DNA of 64,000 nt from Aurantiacibacter arachoides (GTDB lineage Bacteria > Pseudomonadota > Alphaproteobacteria > Sphingomonadales > Sphingomonadaceae). The first letter of the stretch is position 1. Each line of letters opens with the position of its first letter. Positions 54,807-62,927 of this stretch are shown here, piece after piece. The notes beneath the pieces were generated by a model. It was given only the letters and a program-made list of their open reading frames with translations. It ran no database searches and had not been told where the DNA came from. A program made the position numbers and the translations under genes. The stretch is taken from contig NZ_WTYH01000001.1 in NCBI RefSeq assembly GCF_009827335.1, forward strand, positions 2,703,501 to 2,767,500, given 5' to 3'.

Positions 54807-56321
54807 GTGCGGCGCGCCTCCCGCCTTGCGCTCCTCCTGGCAGGGGCCTGCGTCATCGCCGCGCCTCTGGCGGTTCCGGCGGCGGCGGATACTCTGGAGG
54901 AAGCGCTGGCGCTCGCCTATCTCAACAACCCCACGCTCGAGGGCGCGCGCGCCCAGCTTCGCGTCACGGACGAGACGGTGGTGATCCAGCGGGCCGCCGG
55001 TCTGCCCACGGTCGATACCTCCGGCGGCTACACCGAATTCATCGCCCAAGGCGGCAACAGCTTCATCTCGCCCGACCGGCAGGCGACCGCCAACCTCAGC
55101 CTGGGCGTTCCCATCTATCAGGGCGGCGCGGTCAGGAACGGCCTGCTTGCCGCCGAATACCGCATCGACGCCGGCCGCGCGGACCTGCGCGGCACGGAAA
55201 GCTCGCTGTTCAGCCAGGTCGTCGCCGCCTACATGGACGTGATCCTGAACGAGGCTCTTGTCGGTCTGTCCGCCAACAACGTGGACGTGCTGGCCGTTAA
55301 CGTGGAGGCGACCAGCGATCGGTTCACGATCGGCGATCTTACCCGCACCGACGTGGCCCAGTCCGAAAGTCGGCTGGCGACCGCGCGGGGCGATCTGCGC
55401 ACCGCCCAGGCCAACCTCGTCGCGGCGCGTGAACGCTACATCCAGCTGGTCGGCAAGGCGCCCGAGAACCTGCAGCCGCCGCGCCCGCTGGGCGATCTGC
55501 CCGCCGACGTCGAGACCGCTGTGGACGTAGCCCTGGCCGACAACCCGGACCTCATCGCCGCGCAGCAGCTGGCAGAGGCAGCGGATTACGACATTGCCGT
55601 GGCGGGGGCAGGGCGCCTTCCCCGCGTCGAGCTGGTCGGCGGCCCGGGCTATACCAATTACCTCGGCTCGCTCGGCACGGTGCCGGGTTCGGGCACGGTG
55701 GCGGACCAGGATTCGCTCAGCCTGCAGGCCGGCGTGCGCCTCTCGCTGCCATTGTTCCAGGGCGGCCGCATTGCCGCACAGCAGCGCCAGGCGGGCGCCC
55801 GCGCGCAGGCCGCGCTGGAACAGGTCGTGGCCGCCGAGCGCGCGGTCATCTCGCAAGTGCGCGCCGCCTATTCCAGCTGGCGGGCGAGCAATGCCATCAT
55901 CGCCTCCAGCCAGACCGCGGTCGATGCCGCATCGCTCAGCCTGGAAGGCGTGCGGGCGGAAAATTCGGTGGGTAACCGCACCGTGCTCGACATTCTCGAT
56001 GCCCAGCAGGAACTGCTGCGCGCGCAGGTGCAGCTCGTCACCGCGCGGCGCAACGCCTACGTCGCCGGCTTCACCCTGCTCGCCGCGATGGGCCGCGCGG
56101 AAGCGCGCGATCTGGGCGTGGTGGAAGACAGCGAACTCTACGACCCGCGCGCGAACTACAACCGGGTGCGCGACATCATCTGGGACTGGCAGCGCGATCC
56201 CGCGCCGGTCACCCGCAGCACGCGCACCGTTGACATCCCGGCGGCGGACGGAGACATTCCCGGCACCATTTCCGTACCCGAAGGCGCGGGCACGGGTATC
56301 GTCGAACCGATGGGGAATTGA
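54807..56321 (+). CDS. tolC: TolC-family outer membrane channel
   Basis: Trimeric outer-membrane beta-barrel/tunnel protein for type I secretion and multidrug efflux. The 504-residue product starts with GTG (GGAG nine bases upstream), a signal peptide cut near AAAD, and two OEP repeats: TLEEALALAYLNNPTLEGARAQLR early and TAVDVALADNPDLIAAQQLAE in the middle. FTIGDLTRTDVAQSESRLATA and SVGNRTVLDILDAQQELL are the conserved helices of each half. A long C-terminal tail rich in Ile/Pro follows. It lies between the PCMT-like gene and popZ (1-nt gap). Confidence 0.94.
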   Translation: MRRASRLALLLAGACVIAAPLAVPAAADTLEEALALAYLNNPTLEGARAQLRVTDETVVIQRAAGLPTVDTSGGYTEFIAQGGNSFISPDRQATANLSLGVPIYQGGAVRNGLLAAEYRIDAGRADLRGTESSLFSQVVAAYMDVILNEALVGLSANNVDVLAVNVEATSDRFTIGDLTRTDVAQSESRLATARGDLRTAQANLVAARERYIQLVGKAPENLQPPRPLGDLPADVETAVDVALADNPDLIAAQQLAEAADYDIAVAGAGRLPRVELVGGPGYTNYLGSLGTVPGSGTVADQDSLSLQAGVRLSLPLFQGGRIAAQQRQAGARAQAALEQVVAAERAVISQVRAAYSSWRASNAIIASSQTAVDAASLSLEGVRAENSVGNRTVLDILDAQQELLRAQVQLVTARRNAYVAGFTLLAAMGRAEARDLGVVEDSELYDPRANYNRVRDIIWDWQRDPAPVTRSTRTVDIPAADGDIPGTISVPEGAGTGIVEPMGN

Positions 56322-56882
56322 ATGCACCGCGATGGCGAGCCTTCGGTCGAGGAAATCCTCGAATCGATCAAGCGGGTGATGGAACGCGACCGCGCCGGAT
56401 TGGCCAGTGCCGTGGCGGCCAGTACCGCTGCCGCCGGCGCGTCGGCAGGCACGTCGGCAGGCGCGGGGGCCAACCCGCCTGCCACCACCAAGGTAACCCA
56501 CTCCGCCATTCCCCCACTCGATCCCGTCGATGAGGACGAGGCCGACGAGATACTCGATCTCGGCGAGGCGGGTGAGCCGATGGATGGCGAGGGCGATACC
56601 CCTGGCCAGCACCTAGCCAGCGGCGAAGCCGACGACGAGTTCGAAACGTTGACCAACAGGAGCGCGGCCGAGGCCATGCGCCAGTCGCTGGCTGCGCTCG
56701 CCATGCTGTCCGAACCGCCCGCTCGCCCGCAGATCGTGCGCCAGGGAGAAACCTCGCTGGAGGGCCTGGTGCGCGAGATGTTGCGGCCGATGCTGGCGCA
56801 GTGGCTGGATGCCAACCTGCCCGAGATCGTCGACCGCCAGGTCAAGGCCGAGATCGCCCGGATCGCGGGCAAGAAGCGCTGA
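56322..56882 (+). CDS. popZ: PopZ-like polar organizing protein (DUF2497)
   Basis: A 186-residue protein with the PopZ layout. The N-terminal helix is [15 protein letters not shown] (binds client proteins), an acidic low-complexity middle contains [18 protein letters not shown], and the C-terminal oligomerisation helices are [38 protein letters not shown]. PopZ forms polymer networks at cell poles that anchor the chromosome origin and signalling proteins such as the DivK pathway. It starts immediately after the tolC stop and is probably coexpressed. Confidence 0.9.
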   Translation: MHRDGEPSVEEILESIKRVMERDRAGLASAVAASTAAAGASAGTSAGAGANPPATTKVTHSAIPPLDPVDEDEADEILDLGEAGEPMDGEGDTPGQHLASGEADDEFETLTNRSAAEAMRQSLAALAMLSEPPARPQIVRQGETSLEGLVREMLRPMLAQWLDANLPEIVDRQVKAEIARIAGKKR

Positions 56883-56917
56883 CAGTTCGACGCGAACTCG
56901 CCGCGGCCGAGGCGGCG

Positions 56918-57274
56918 TTGGCGAAGATCGGCGGCGACGCGATCGAGCGCCACATATTCCTCTGCGCCCTGTCCGAAAAGCAGGCCTGCTGCGACCGTGC
57001 GACGGGCGCGGTCTCGTGGGGCTATCTCAAGCGACGGCTGAAGGAACTGGGCCTGGTGGGGCCAAACAGCATCAATGGAGGCGGCGTCCAGCGCACCAAG
57101 GCCGATTGCCTGCAAGTCTGCGCCGCCGGGCCGGTCGCCGTCGTCTGGCCGGACCGGGTCTGGTACCACTCATGCACACCCGAAGTGCTTGAACGGATTA
57201 TCCAGGAACACCTGATCGGCGGCGTTCCGGTCGCCGATTACCGCTTGTTGCCGCCAAACTTGCCAGCGTCCTGA
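56918..57274 (+). CDS. (2Fe-2S) ferredoxin domain protein
   Basis: A protein of about 118 residues with a thioredoxin-like 2Fe-2S ferredoxin domain: [14 protein letters not shown] early, then [27 protein letters not shown], giving the cysteine set for one cluster. The start is uncertain: no ATG exists in frame; TTG 56918 follows GAGGCGG, while the in-frame GTG at 56801 would lie inside popZ. It is 35 nt downstream of popZ. Its 3' end overlaps the convergent membrane-protein gene by 37 nt. Electron transfer or cluster sensing are possible roles. Confidence 0.8.
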   Translation: MAKIGGDAIERHIFLCALSEKQACCDRATGAVSWGYLKRRLKELGLVGPNSINGGGVQRTKADCLQVCAAGPVAVVWPDRVWYHSCTPEVLERIIQEHLIGGVPVADYRLLPPNLPAS

Positions 57275-57561
57275 TCGTCCAGCGCGTCGAGCGAGTTCTC
57301 GACCGCCTCGTCGTGGCCGGTTCCGCTCGACAGGAACACCAGGCCCATCAGCGCCGCCATCAGCGACACCGCTGCCACGATGCCCAGCGCGGTGGCGATG
57401 TAGAAGTGGATCGAGACGTTTTCCACTTGGGTGTAGAGATAGGTCATCGCAATGGCGGCGACCACCACGGAAAAGGCCACCATGAACCGCATCAGCCGCT
57501 TGTACCGGCTCCAGGCGTGGTGCGAGTTGCCGGGATCATCGAGCGGGGATTGACGGGCCAT
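57238..57561 (-). CDS. Two-helix membrane protein
   Basis: A 107-residue protein with a basic N-terminus ([10 protein letters not shown]), two membrane helices ([43 protein letters not shown]) and an acidic cytoplasmic tail ([18 protein letters not shown]). No named family. The ATG at 57561 has a TGAGGGCGC upstream. It converges with the ferredoxin gene, sharing 37 nt of overlapping coding DNA on opposite strands. Confidence 0.72.
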   Translation of the reverse strand: MARQSPLDDPGNSHHAWSRYKRLMRFMVAFSVVVAAIAMTYLYTQVENVSIHFYIATALGIVAAVSLMAALMGLVFLSSGTGHDEAVENSLDALDDQDAGKFGGNKR

Positions 57562-57685
57562 GCGCCCTCATGCCCGCGCCAGGTGCCGCTGGCAATCGGG
57601 CGCGGCACGCGCCGCGGCAATTGCGCTCCCCGCCCGCTTCGTGTCATGATTGCCTCGTCCGCGGGTGAGGAGAGGAACCGCCGCC

Positions 57686-58114
57686 ATGACCATAGCCAAG
57701 ATTATCGAATCGCAAGCCGGCGGAATCGTCACCTGCGCCGCCGGCGACAGCGCGTTGCATGCCGCTTCGCTGCTTGCCGAAAAGCGCATCGGCGCGATGC
57801 CGGTCATGGATGGGGAGACCCTCGTCGGCATCTTTTCGGAACGCGACCTGCTCTATTGCGTGGCGCGTGACGGGGCCGAGGCGCTCGACAAGTCGGTAAG
57901 CGAGATGATGACATCGCCGGCCATCACCATCGAGGTGGAAGCGGATGCGCTGAAGGCGCTCTCGCTGATGAGCCGCCGGCGCATCCGGCATTTGCCGGTC
58001 ATGGAGGCAGATCGCCTCGTCGGATTCGTTTCCATCGGCGATCTGGTGAAATACCGGATGGACCGCATCCAGCAGGAAGCCCAGGCCATGCGCGATTACA
58101 TCACCCTGGCCTGA
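57686..58114 (+). CDS. CBS-domain protein
   Basis: A 142-residue protein composed of two CBS motifs (a Bateman module): residues about 8-62 (IVTCAAGDSALHAASLLAEKRIGAMPVMDGETLVGIFSERDL) and 70-128 (PAITIEVEADALKALSLMSRRRIRHLPVMEADRLVGFVSIGDLV). Such modules bind adenosine nucleotides and regulate partner proteins. The start is ATG 57686 (GAGGAGAGGA upstream). No enzyme domain is attached. It is followed by erpA and xth on the same strand but with 45 nt between. Confidence 0.88.
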   Translation: MTIAKIIESQAGGIVTCAAGDSALHAASLLAEKRIGAMPVMDGETLVGIFSERDLLYCVARDGAEALDKSVSEMMTSPAITIEVEADALKALSLMSRRRIRHLPVMEADRLVGFVSIGDLVKYRMDRIQQEAQAMRDYITLA

Positions 58115-58159
58115 GCCTTCCTGCTTGAGCCGCGCCCCCGCTCTTCCTACATCCTGTCC

Positions 58160-58486
58160 ATGACCACCCTGACCCTGAGCGAATCTGCCGCCGCGCGCGT
58201 AGCCGCGATCGCCGCGAAGCAAGGCAAGCCCGCCGTGCTTCGCCTGTCCGTGGAGGGTGGGGGGTGCTCCGGTTTCCAGTACAAGTTCGATCTCGACGCC
58301 GGGGCCGAGGCCGATGATTCGGTGAGCGAGACCGATGGCGTGCGGCTGGTCGTCGATCCGGTCAGCCTGGACCTCGTGGCAGGCAGCACGGTCGATTTCG
58401 TCGAGTCGCTGGGCGGCGCGTCCTTCCGGGTGACGAATCCCAACGCCGCGGCAGGTTGCGGTTGCGGATCGAGCTTCGGCATCTAA
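58160..58486 (+). CDS. erpA: A-type iron-sulfur carrier, ErpA-like
   Basis: A 108-residue A-type carrier with all three cluster cysteines: GGGCSGFQYKF and GCGCGSSF at the C-terminus. The middle (LVVDPVSLDLVAGSTVDFVE) matches ErpA more than SufA, and the protein is the second A-type carrier in the window after 27291-27656. It probably delivers clusters to essential targets. xth begins 10 nt after its stop. Confidence 0.92.
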   Translation: MTTLTLSESAAARVAAIAAKQGKPAVLRLSVEGGGCSGFQYKFDLDAGAEADDSVSETDGVRLVVDPVSLDLVAGSTVDFVESLGGASFRVTNPNAAAGCGCGSSFGI

Positions 58487-58496
58487 GGTCGGCGGC

Positions 58497-59282
58497 GTGA
58501 AAATCGCCACCTACAACATCAACGGCATCAAGGCGCGCCTGCCGCGCCTGAAGGAATGGTTGCTGGAAACCCGGCCCACGGTCGCCTGCCTGCAGGAGAT
58601 CAAGACGCAGGACGATGGCTTCCCTGCCGATGAATTCGCCGAGATCGGCTATCACGCGATCTGGCACGGGCAAAAGGCGTTCAACGGCGTCGCCATTCTG
58701 GCCGACGGCGTGAAGCCGGTCGAGATCACGCGCGGTCTCGGCATCGACGGCCCCAAGGAAGGCGAGGGCGAACAGGCGCGCTACATCGAGGCCGAGGTCA
58801 ACGGCATTCGCATCTGCAACCTCTACCTGCCCAACGGCAATCCGCACCCCGGCCCCAAGTTCGATTACAAGCTGGCCTGGATGGAGCGGCTGCGCGCGCG
58901 CATGGCGGACCTGCTCGCCAGCGAGGTGCCTGCCGTGGTGCTCGGCGATTTCAACGTCATTCCCACGGACAAGGACGTGTGGTCGGTGGCAGCCATGGCG
59001 CCTGATGCACTGATGCAGCCACAGTCGCGCGACGCCTACGCCCGGATGCTGGGGGATGGCTGGACCGACGCCATCGCCACGCTAAATCCGCGCGGGGGCG
59101 TGTGGACCTTCTGGGACTATCAGGCTGGTGCCTGGCAGCGTGACCACGGTTTCCGCATCGATCACCTGCTGCTCTCGCCCGAATGCGCGGATCGCATGGT
59201 GGCCGCCGGCGTGGACAAGGCATACCGCGGCCGCGAAAAGGCCAGCGACCACACGCCGGTGTGGGTCGAACTGCGGGACTGA
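58497..59282 (+). CDS. xth: Exodeoxyribonuclease III
   Basis: AP endonuclease and 3'-5' exonuclease of base-excision repair, 261 residues. Motifs of the family are present: MKIATYNINGIKARLPRL with the metal-binding Asn, CLQEIKTQD with the catalytic Glu, NLYLPNGNP, VVLGDFNVIPTDKD and the C-terminal DHTPVWVEL with catalytic His. The start is GTG 58497, 10 nt after erpA, in the same orientation. It converges with the SleB-like gene. Confidence 0.95.
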   Translation: MKIATYNINGIKARLPRLKEWLLETRPTVACLQEIKTQDDGFPADEFAEIGYHAIWHGQKAFNGVAILADGVKPVEITRGLGIDGPKEGEGEQARYIEAEVNGIRICNLYLPNGNPHPGPKFDYKLAWMERLRARMADLLASEVPAVVLGDFNVIPTDKDVWSVAAMAPDALMQPQSRDAYARMLGDGWTDAIATLNPRGGVWTFWDYQAGAWQRDHGFRIDHLLLSPECADRMVAAGVDKAYRGREKASDHTPVWVELRD

Positions 59283-59311
59283 CCGCGCACGGTGCCAGGC
59301 ACCTTGGCAAG

Positions 59312-59983
59312 CTAGCGATAGAAGATATGCCGGTTGATCGTCGCGCGGGCGGTCATGCGGCCGGCCCAGCCGGGGCGGACGTGCGTGGCGTGGAAATACA
59401 GGGCATCGCCTGCGGGGCTGTGCCACAGGTCGCGGTGAGCGATGCGGGCCAGGGCCTGCGCGCGTGTCCAGACGGCACCGGCCGGGGGTTCGGGGATGCG
59501 CCCGCCGCGCACGAAGCTGAACTGTGAAGGCTGGGTGACGACGGAACAGTAATCGTCAGGGAAAGCATCGCTCTCGGCCCGGTTGATGACGACCCGGGCC
59601 ACCGCTAGCTGACCTTCCAGCGATTCGCCGCGCGCTTCGAAATAGATCGCCTGCGCAAGGCAACGTACTTCGGGCGCCAGGGCTGCGGTATCGGTTTGGG
59701 CCACGAGTTCGGCGAGCGTGGCGGCATCGCTTGGCGTGACGGTGTCCTCAGCTGCCTGTTCGTCGGCGATGTCCTGCACGACTTCGCTGGCGACGAATCG
59801 CACGGCGGCTGATGGCGGGGATAAAGGTTCGACCTGTGGGAGCGCGGTCTGTTCGACGGCTTCCGCCCGGGTCCGGTCATGGGAATCCTGGGCCAATGCA
59901 CCGCTACCGGCGGTGACAATCGGTGTGGCAAGCAAAACGGCAGCCAGCGCGCCCGCGCCGACCCGCAAGGGGTTCATGAACAT
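59312..59983 (-). CDS. Cell wall hydrolase (SleB/Hydrolase_2 family)
   Basis: A 223-residue exported protein. The signal peptide (GAGALAAVLLATPIVTAGSGALAQ) is cut near residue 31. A Ser/Ala/Glu-rich linker follows, then a C-terminal Hydrolase_2 domain from about residue 100 (VRCLAQAIYFEARGESLEGQLAVARVVINRA with the catalytic Glu) to the end NRHIFYR. SleB-type enzymes are lytic transglycosylases or amidases of peptidoglycan. ATGs at 59983 and 59977 are both possible starts; a TTG at 59986 is less likely. The 203 nt upstream holds no other gene. Confidence 0.9.
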   Translation of the reverse strand: MFMNPLRVGAGALAAVLLATPIVTAGSGALAQDSHDRTRAEAVEQTALPQVEPLSPPSAAVRFVASEVVQDIADEQAAEDTVTPSDAATLAELVAQTDTAALAPEVRCLAQAIYFEARGESLEGQLAVARVVINRAESDAFPDDYCSVVTQPSQFSFVRGGRIPEPPAGAVWTRAQALARIAHRDLWHSPAGDALYFHATHVRPGWAGRMTARATINRHIFYR

Positions 59984-60186
59984 CAACTCGAATACTTAGG
60001 GCGGTGAGCGAGCTGGCAGGTCTGCGGTTCGCGGTGCTTTTACTGCACCATCTGTGTTCCGCGGTCGATCCCAGGGACCTGCAGGTCATCTCCCCGTCTG
60101 CGCGCCGCCAGCCATCGCCTTATTGCGATGGAAGGTCGACCTACGCTTTCGAAGTCGCGCGGCAAATAGCGGCGACGGCCGCAGAG

Positions 60187-60528
60187 TCAACCTTGTGCGA
60201 TGCCGCCGTCGAGGAACCGTTCCGCGTTTGCGACATCGATCTCGACGATCCAGAGATCGCTGTCCTGCTGCTGGCGGCGGCCATACCAATCGCTGAATTC
60301 GCGTCGGTTTTCAGGGTCTTCACACTTCGCCAGCGTCCATTTGCGGGAGCCATCAGACTGCGGCATCCGCTCGTAGGCGCGCAACTTTGTGCCATTTTCG
60401 CAACATATAATTAGCAGGGTGCCCGCGTCCCGCTCCCCCTTGGCCAGGACCATGGCGAAGCCACCGGCCGCCTGCACCTGTCGCACCAGGCCGCTGACTT
60501 CAAGATGGGCGGGCAAGCGCTGATCCAT
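60187..60528 (-). CDS. DUF1491-family protein
   Basis: A 113-residue protein of DUF1491, an alphaproteobacterial family of unknown function. Characteristic blocks are RLPAHLEVSGLVRQVQAAGGFAMVLAKGERDAG, YERMPQSDG, KWTLAKCEDPENRREFSDWYGRRQQQDSDLWIVEIDVANAERFL. The length and ATG at 60526-60528 match the family. It begins one nucleotide after the thioesterase stop codon, so the two are coupled. There is no signal peptide. Confidence 0.9.
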   Translation of the reverse strand: MDQRLPAHLEVSGLVRQVQAAGGFAMVLAKGERDAGTLLIICCENGTKLRAYERMPQSDGSRKWTLAKCEDPENRREFSDWYGRRQQQDSDLWIVEIDVANAERFLDGGIAQG

Positions 60529-60529
60529 G

Positions 60530-61015
60530 TCAGCCGCCGCCCCGGCGATACCCGGGAAGGCCCGAGAGCGCGATGTGAGATCGCATGAAGGTTCCGGTTC
60601 CCCGGCCGATCTCCTCGCCCTCGTCATCCACCAGGTTGGCTTCGGCGATGAACACACGGCGCCGGCCGCTCACCCACCGTCCCTCGGCCACGACTGTCCC
60701 GCTTTTCAAAGGCTTGGTGAAATGGAGGTTGAAGCCGGTGGTCAGCAGGAAACGGTCCGATACCAGCGAATTGGCAGCGTAGAACGCGGCGTCGTCCAGC
60801 ATCTTGAAGTATAGCGTTCCGTGCGTTGCCCCCGCGGCGTGGAAGAAGTCCTGACGCGTGGCAAAGGTGATTCGCGCGCGGCCCGCGCCGGTTATCTGGA
60901 GCGTCGAGTCGAACAACTGGTTGACCGGGGCGGACGCGTAAAGCGTTTCGAGCGCACGGAAATGCGCGGACTGGCCTTGCGCATTCGCGGCCGGTTCGCC
61001 GTCAGGCGGCGTCAC
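60530..61015 (-). CDS. PaaI-family hotdog thioesterase
   Basis: A 161-residue hotdog-fold protein. It has FFHAAGATHGTLYFKMLDDAAFYAANSLV (active-site region) and LTTGFNLHFTKPLKSGTVVAEGRWVSGRRRVFIAEANLVDDEGEEIGRGTGTF, the typical beta-sheet layout. Such enzymes hydrolyse acyl-CoA thioesters; the substrate is unknown. The GTG start overlaps ptsN by 14 nt, and DUF1491 follows after 1 nt, making a three-gene unit. Confidence 0.88.
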   Translation of the reverse strand: MTPPDGEPAANAQGQSAHFRALETLYASAPVNQLFDSTLQITGAGRARITFATRQDFFHAAGATHGTLYFKMLDDAAFYAANSLVSDRFLLTTGFNLHFTKPLKSGTVVAEGRWVSGRRRVFIAEANLVDDEGEEIGRGTGTFMRSHIALSGLPGYRRGGG

Positions 61016-61481
61016 GATCCGTCACATTGGTGATGAGCGCGTACATCGCCTCTGCATCGGGTGCGTCGTAGAGCGCCTGGTGGATCCGCTCGTCGCGGAC
61101 GAGGCGGGAGATTTCCGCCAGCGCGTGGAGATGGGTCGCCCCGCAATTCTCGGGCGAGACCAGTCCGAATACGAGGTCCACGGCCAGGCCATCGGCGGCC
61201 TGGAAATCCACGGGTCCCTTCAACCGAATCAGAGCGGCCAGCGGGCGGCGGATGCCCGGAAGGCGCGCGTGCGGAATGGCCACCCCGCGCCCGAACCCGG
61301 TGCTGCCCAGCTTCTCGCGCTCGTCCAGCCCTTCGAACACCGCTTCGGGTTCGAGGTCCCACGCAGCGGCGAAACGCTGCGCGAGTTTCCCGAAAATCTC
61401 GTCTTTCGAGGCGGCGCTTTCGATAGCGACAGCGTCGGGATTGAGGGCAAAATGGATGGTCATCTCTGCGGGTGTCTTCAT
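61002..61481 (-). CDS. ptsN: PTS IIA-like nitrogen-regulatory protein PtsN
   Basis: Phosphorelay protein of the nitrogen PTS, 159 residues. The phosphorylatable His is in GVAIPHARLPG; other family blocks are FGKLAQRFA, EREKLGSTGFGRG and LVFGLVSPENCGATHLHALAEISRLV. The gene lies downstream of hpf on the same strand, the usual rpoN-hpf-ptsN neighbourhood. ATG 61481 or 61463 may be the start; neither has a strong ribosome-binding site. A hairpin (61498-61523) lies in the leader. Confidence 0.92.
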   Translation of the reverse strand: MKTPAEMTIHFALNPDAVAIESAASKDEIFGKLAQRFAAAWDLEPEAVFEGLDEREKLGSTGFGRGVAIPHARLPGIRRPLAALIRLKGPVDFQAADGLAVDLVFGLVSPENCGATHLHALAEISRLVRDERIHQALYDAPDAEAMYALITNVTDRDAA

Positions 61482-61497
61482 TCTTCGTTGCCATGCG

Positions 61498-61523
61498 CCG
61501 ACACCGCACAATGGCGGCGTCGG
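61498..61523 (-). other. Hairpin between hpf and ptsN
   Basis: CCGACACCGC (61498-61507) and GCGGCGTCGG (61514-61523) pair with one mismatch across a 6-nt loop in the 103-nt hpf-ptsN gap. No T-run follows on the minus strand, so it is a leader or mRNA-processing hairpin rather than a terminator. Confidence 0.35.
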
Positions 61524-61584
61524 AATGGCCTCAACCGGAGTGATTTTCCCGTCCGCGACCGCACCAAGGGCAGCCGCCGGGGTT

Positions 61585-62160
61585 CTAGCGAGACGGTTCG
61601 ACCCAGCCGATCGACCCGTCAGACCGGCGATAGACCATATTATGCCGCCCGCTTCCAGCGTTTTTGAAGAACATCGCGTTGGTATGGCGCAGGTCGAGCA
61701 TCATCACCGCGTCGGACACGCTGCATTCGGGAATATCGATGCGCGTTTCCGCGATCACGGGCGAAGCATCCTCGGCAATCTCGGCGTCATCGTCGGTTTC
61801 GATGGGCGAGGCGAAGATCGTGTAGGCGGCTTCCTCTTCCAGCGCAGCGCGATCGTGCTGTTCGTGGCGATCCTTCAGCCGTCGCTTGTACCGCCGCAGC
61901 TGTTTCTCGATCTTGTCGGCAGCCTGGTTGAAGGCATCGTGCGCGTCATGCGCCTGACCGTGGCTCTTGAGGATGAGGCCGTGGTTGACGTGGAGGATGA
62001 TGTCGGCAGCAAAGGCATTGGCCGGCGCCTTGCCGAAGGTAACCGTGGATGAAAGCGCGCGGCTGAAATGCTTGTCGACGATGGTGGTGAGACGGTCCGA
62101 AGCATGTTCCTGCAAGGCTGCTCCAGTATCGACCTGATGGCCCGACACGCGAATATCCAT
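61585..62160 (-). CDS. hpf: Long-form ribosome hibernation promoting factor
   Basis: A 191-residue ribosome-binding protein that drives 100S ribosome dimer formation in resting cells. The N-terminal S30AE domain (MDIRVSGHQVDTGAALQEHASDRL, AADIILHVNHGLILKSHGQAHDAHDAFNQAADKIEKQLRRYKRRL) and the C-terminal dimerisation domain (SVSDAVMMLDLRHTNAMFFKNAGSGRHNMVYRRSDGSIGWVEP) show it is the long form. AGGAAGGA precedes the ATG. ptsN follows on the same strand. Confidence 0.93.
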   Translation of the reverse strand: MDIRVSGHQVDTGAALQEHASDRLTTIVDKHFSRALSSTVTFGKAPANAFAADIILHVNHGLILKSHGQAHDAHDAFNQAADKIEKQLRRYKRRLKDRHEQHDRAALEEEAAYTIFASPIETDDDAEIAEDASPVIAETRIDIPECSVSDAVMMLDLRHTNAMFFKNAGSGRHNMVYRRSDGSIGWVEPSR

Positions 62161-62188
62161 GGGCGGTAATCCTTCCTCTTGTCGTTGT

Positions 62189-62217
62189 TACAAATGGATG
62201 TGGGATGCGTTGGTCAA
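62189..62217 (-). promoter_or_regulatory. Candidate hpf promoter
   Basis: On the minus strand TTGACC (62217-62212) lies 17 nt from TTTGTA (62194-62189), 29 nt upstream of the hpf ATG. It overlaps the dnaQ stop codon. The minus-35 is good and the minus-10 moderate. Confidence 0.42.
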
Positions 62218-62900
62218 CTAGTCCAGAGGGGAGTTTGCAGCGTTTCGATAAACGCCTTGTGCCGGGCGATTTCGGCGGCGGATGGAGCATGGGTGCGCGG
62301 GGGACGGAAGGTGCCGGTCTGCGGCCGAAACACCGTTATCTCAGTATCCTGGTGCGCCAACACTTCGGCAGCCAGTTCCAGCCCGATCTGCCGCCCGCCG
62401 GTGAGCTCGACATAGACCTGCGCCAGCAACTCGGCGTCGAGCAGGGCACCATGCAGCACACGGTGGCTGCGATCGACCCCATACCGGTTGCACAGCGCGT
62501 CGAGCGAGTGCTTGGCGCCCGGATGCCGGCGGCGGGCTATGGCGAGGGTGTCGATCATGCGCGTCTGGCACACGTGCTCGCGCTCGCACAGCCTCAGCTC
62601 GTGGTTAAGGAAGCCGAAGTCGAACTGCGCATTGTGCGCCACCAGCGGCGAATCGCCGAGAAAGTCGAGCAGCTCGTCCAGCGTGTCGCGGAACAGCGGC
62701 TTGTCGGAAAGGAACGCGGCCGAGAGGCCGTGCACCCGCTCGGCTTCCATCGGCATGGCACGTTCGGGATTGTAGTAGGCGTGGAAAGTGCGCCCCGTGG
62801 CGACACGGTTGACCATCTCGATGCAGCCGATTTCCACCATGCGGTCGCCGGTCACGGGGTCGAGGCCGGTGGTCTCGGTATCAAAGATGATTTCGCGCAT
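62214..62900 (-). CDS. dnaQ: DNA polymerase III epsilon subunit (proofreading exonuclease)
   Basis: The 228-residue product is a DnaQ-type 3'-5' exonuclease. Exo motifs are MREIIFDTETTGLD (D8 and E10 region), HNAQFDFGFLN and HGALLDAELLAQVYVELTGG. The C-terminal part (TGTFRPPRTHAPSAAE) is a short tail for polymerase contact. ATG 62900 is preferred; ATG 62909 gives three extra residues (MGP). It follows coaE by 27 nt, as in many alphaproteobacteria where aroE, coaE and dnaQ are linked. Confidence 0.94.
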   Translation of the reverse strand: MREIIFDTETTGLDPVTGDRMVEIGCIEMVNRVATGRTFHAYYNPERAMPMEAERVHGLSAAFLSDKPLFRDTLDELLDFLGDSPLVAHNAQFDFGFLNHELRLCEREHVCQTRMIDTLAIARRRHPGAKHSLDALCNRYGVDRSHRVLHGALLDAELLAQVYVELTGGRQIGLELAAEVLAHQDTEITVFRPQTGTFRPPRTHAPSAAEIARHKAFIETLQTPLWTS

Positions 62901-62927
62901 GGGCCCCATTATCGAGTCCGCGATTCC

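Noticed and set aside
59291..59303. GGTGCC-A-GGCACC palindrome between xth and the SleB-like gene as a terminator
   Set aside because: The one-base centre cannot form a hairpin loop and no T-run follows.
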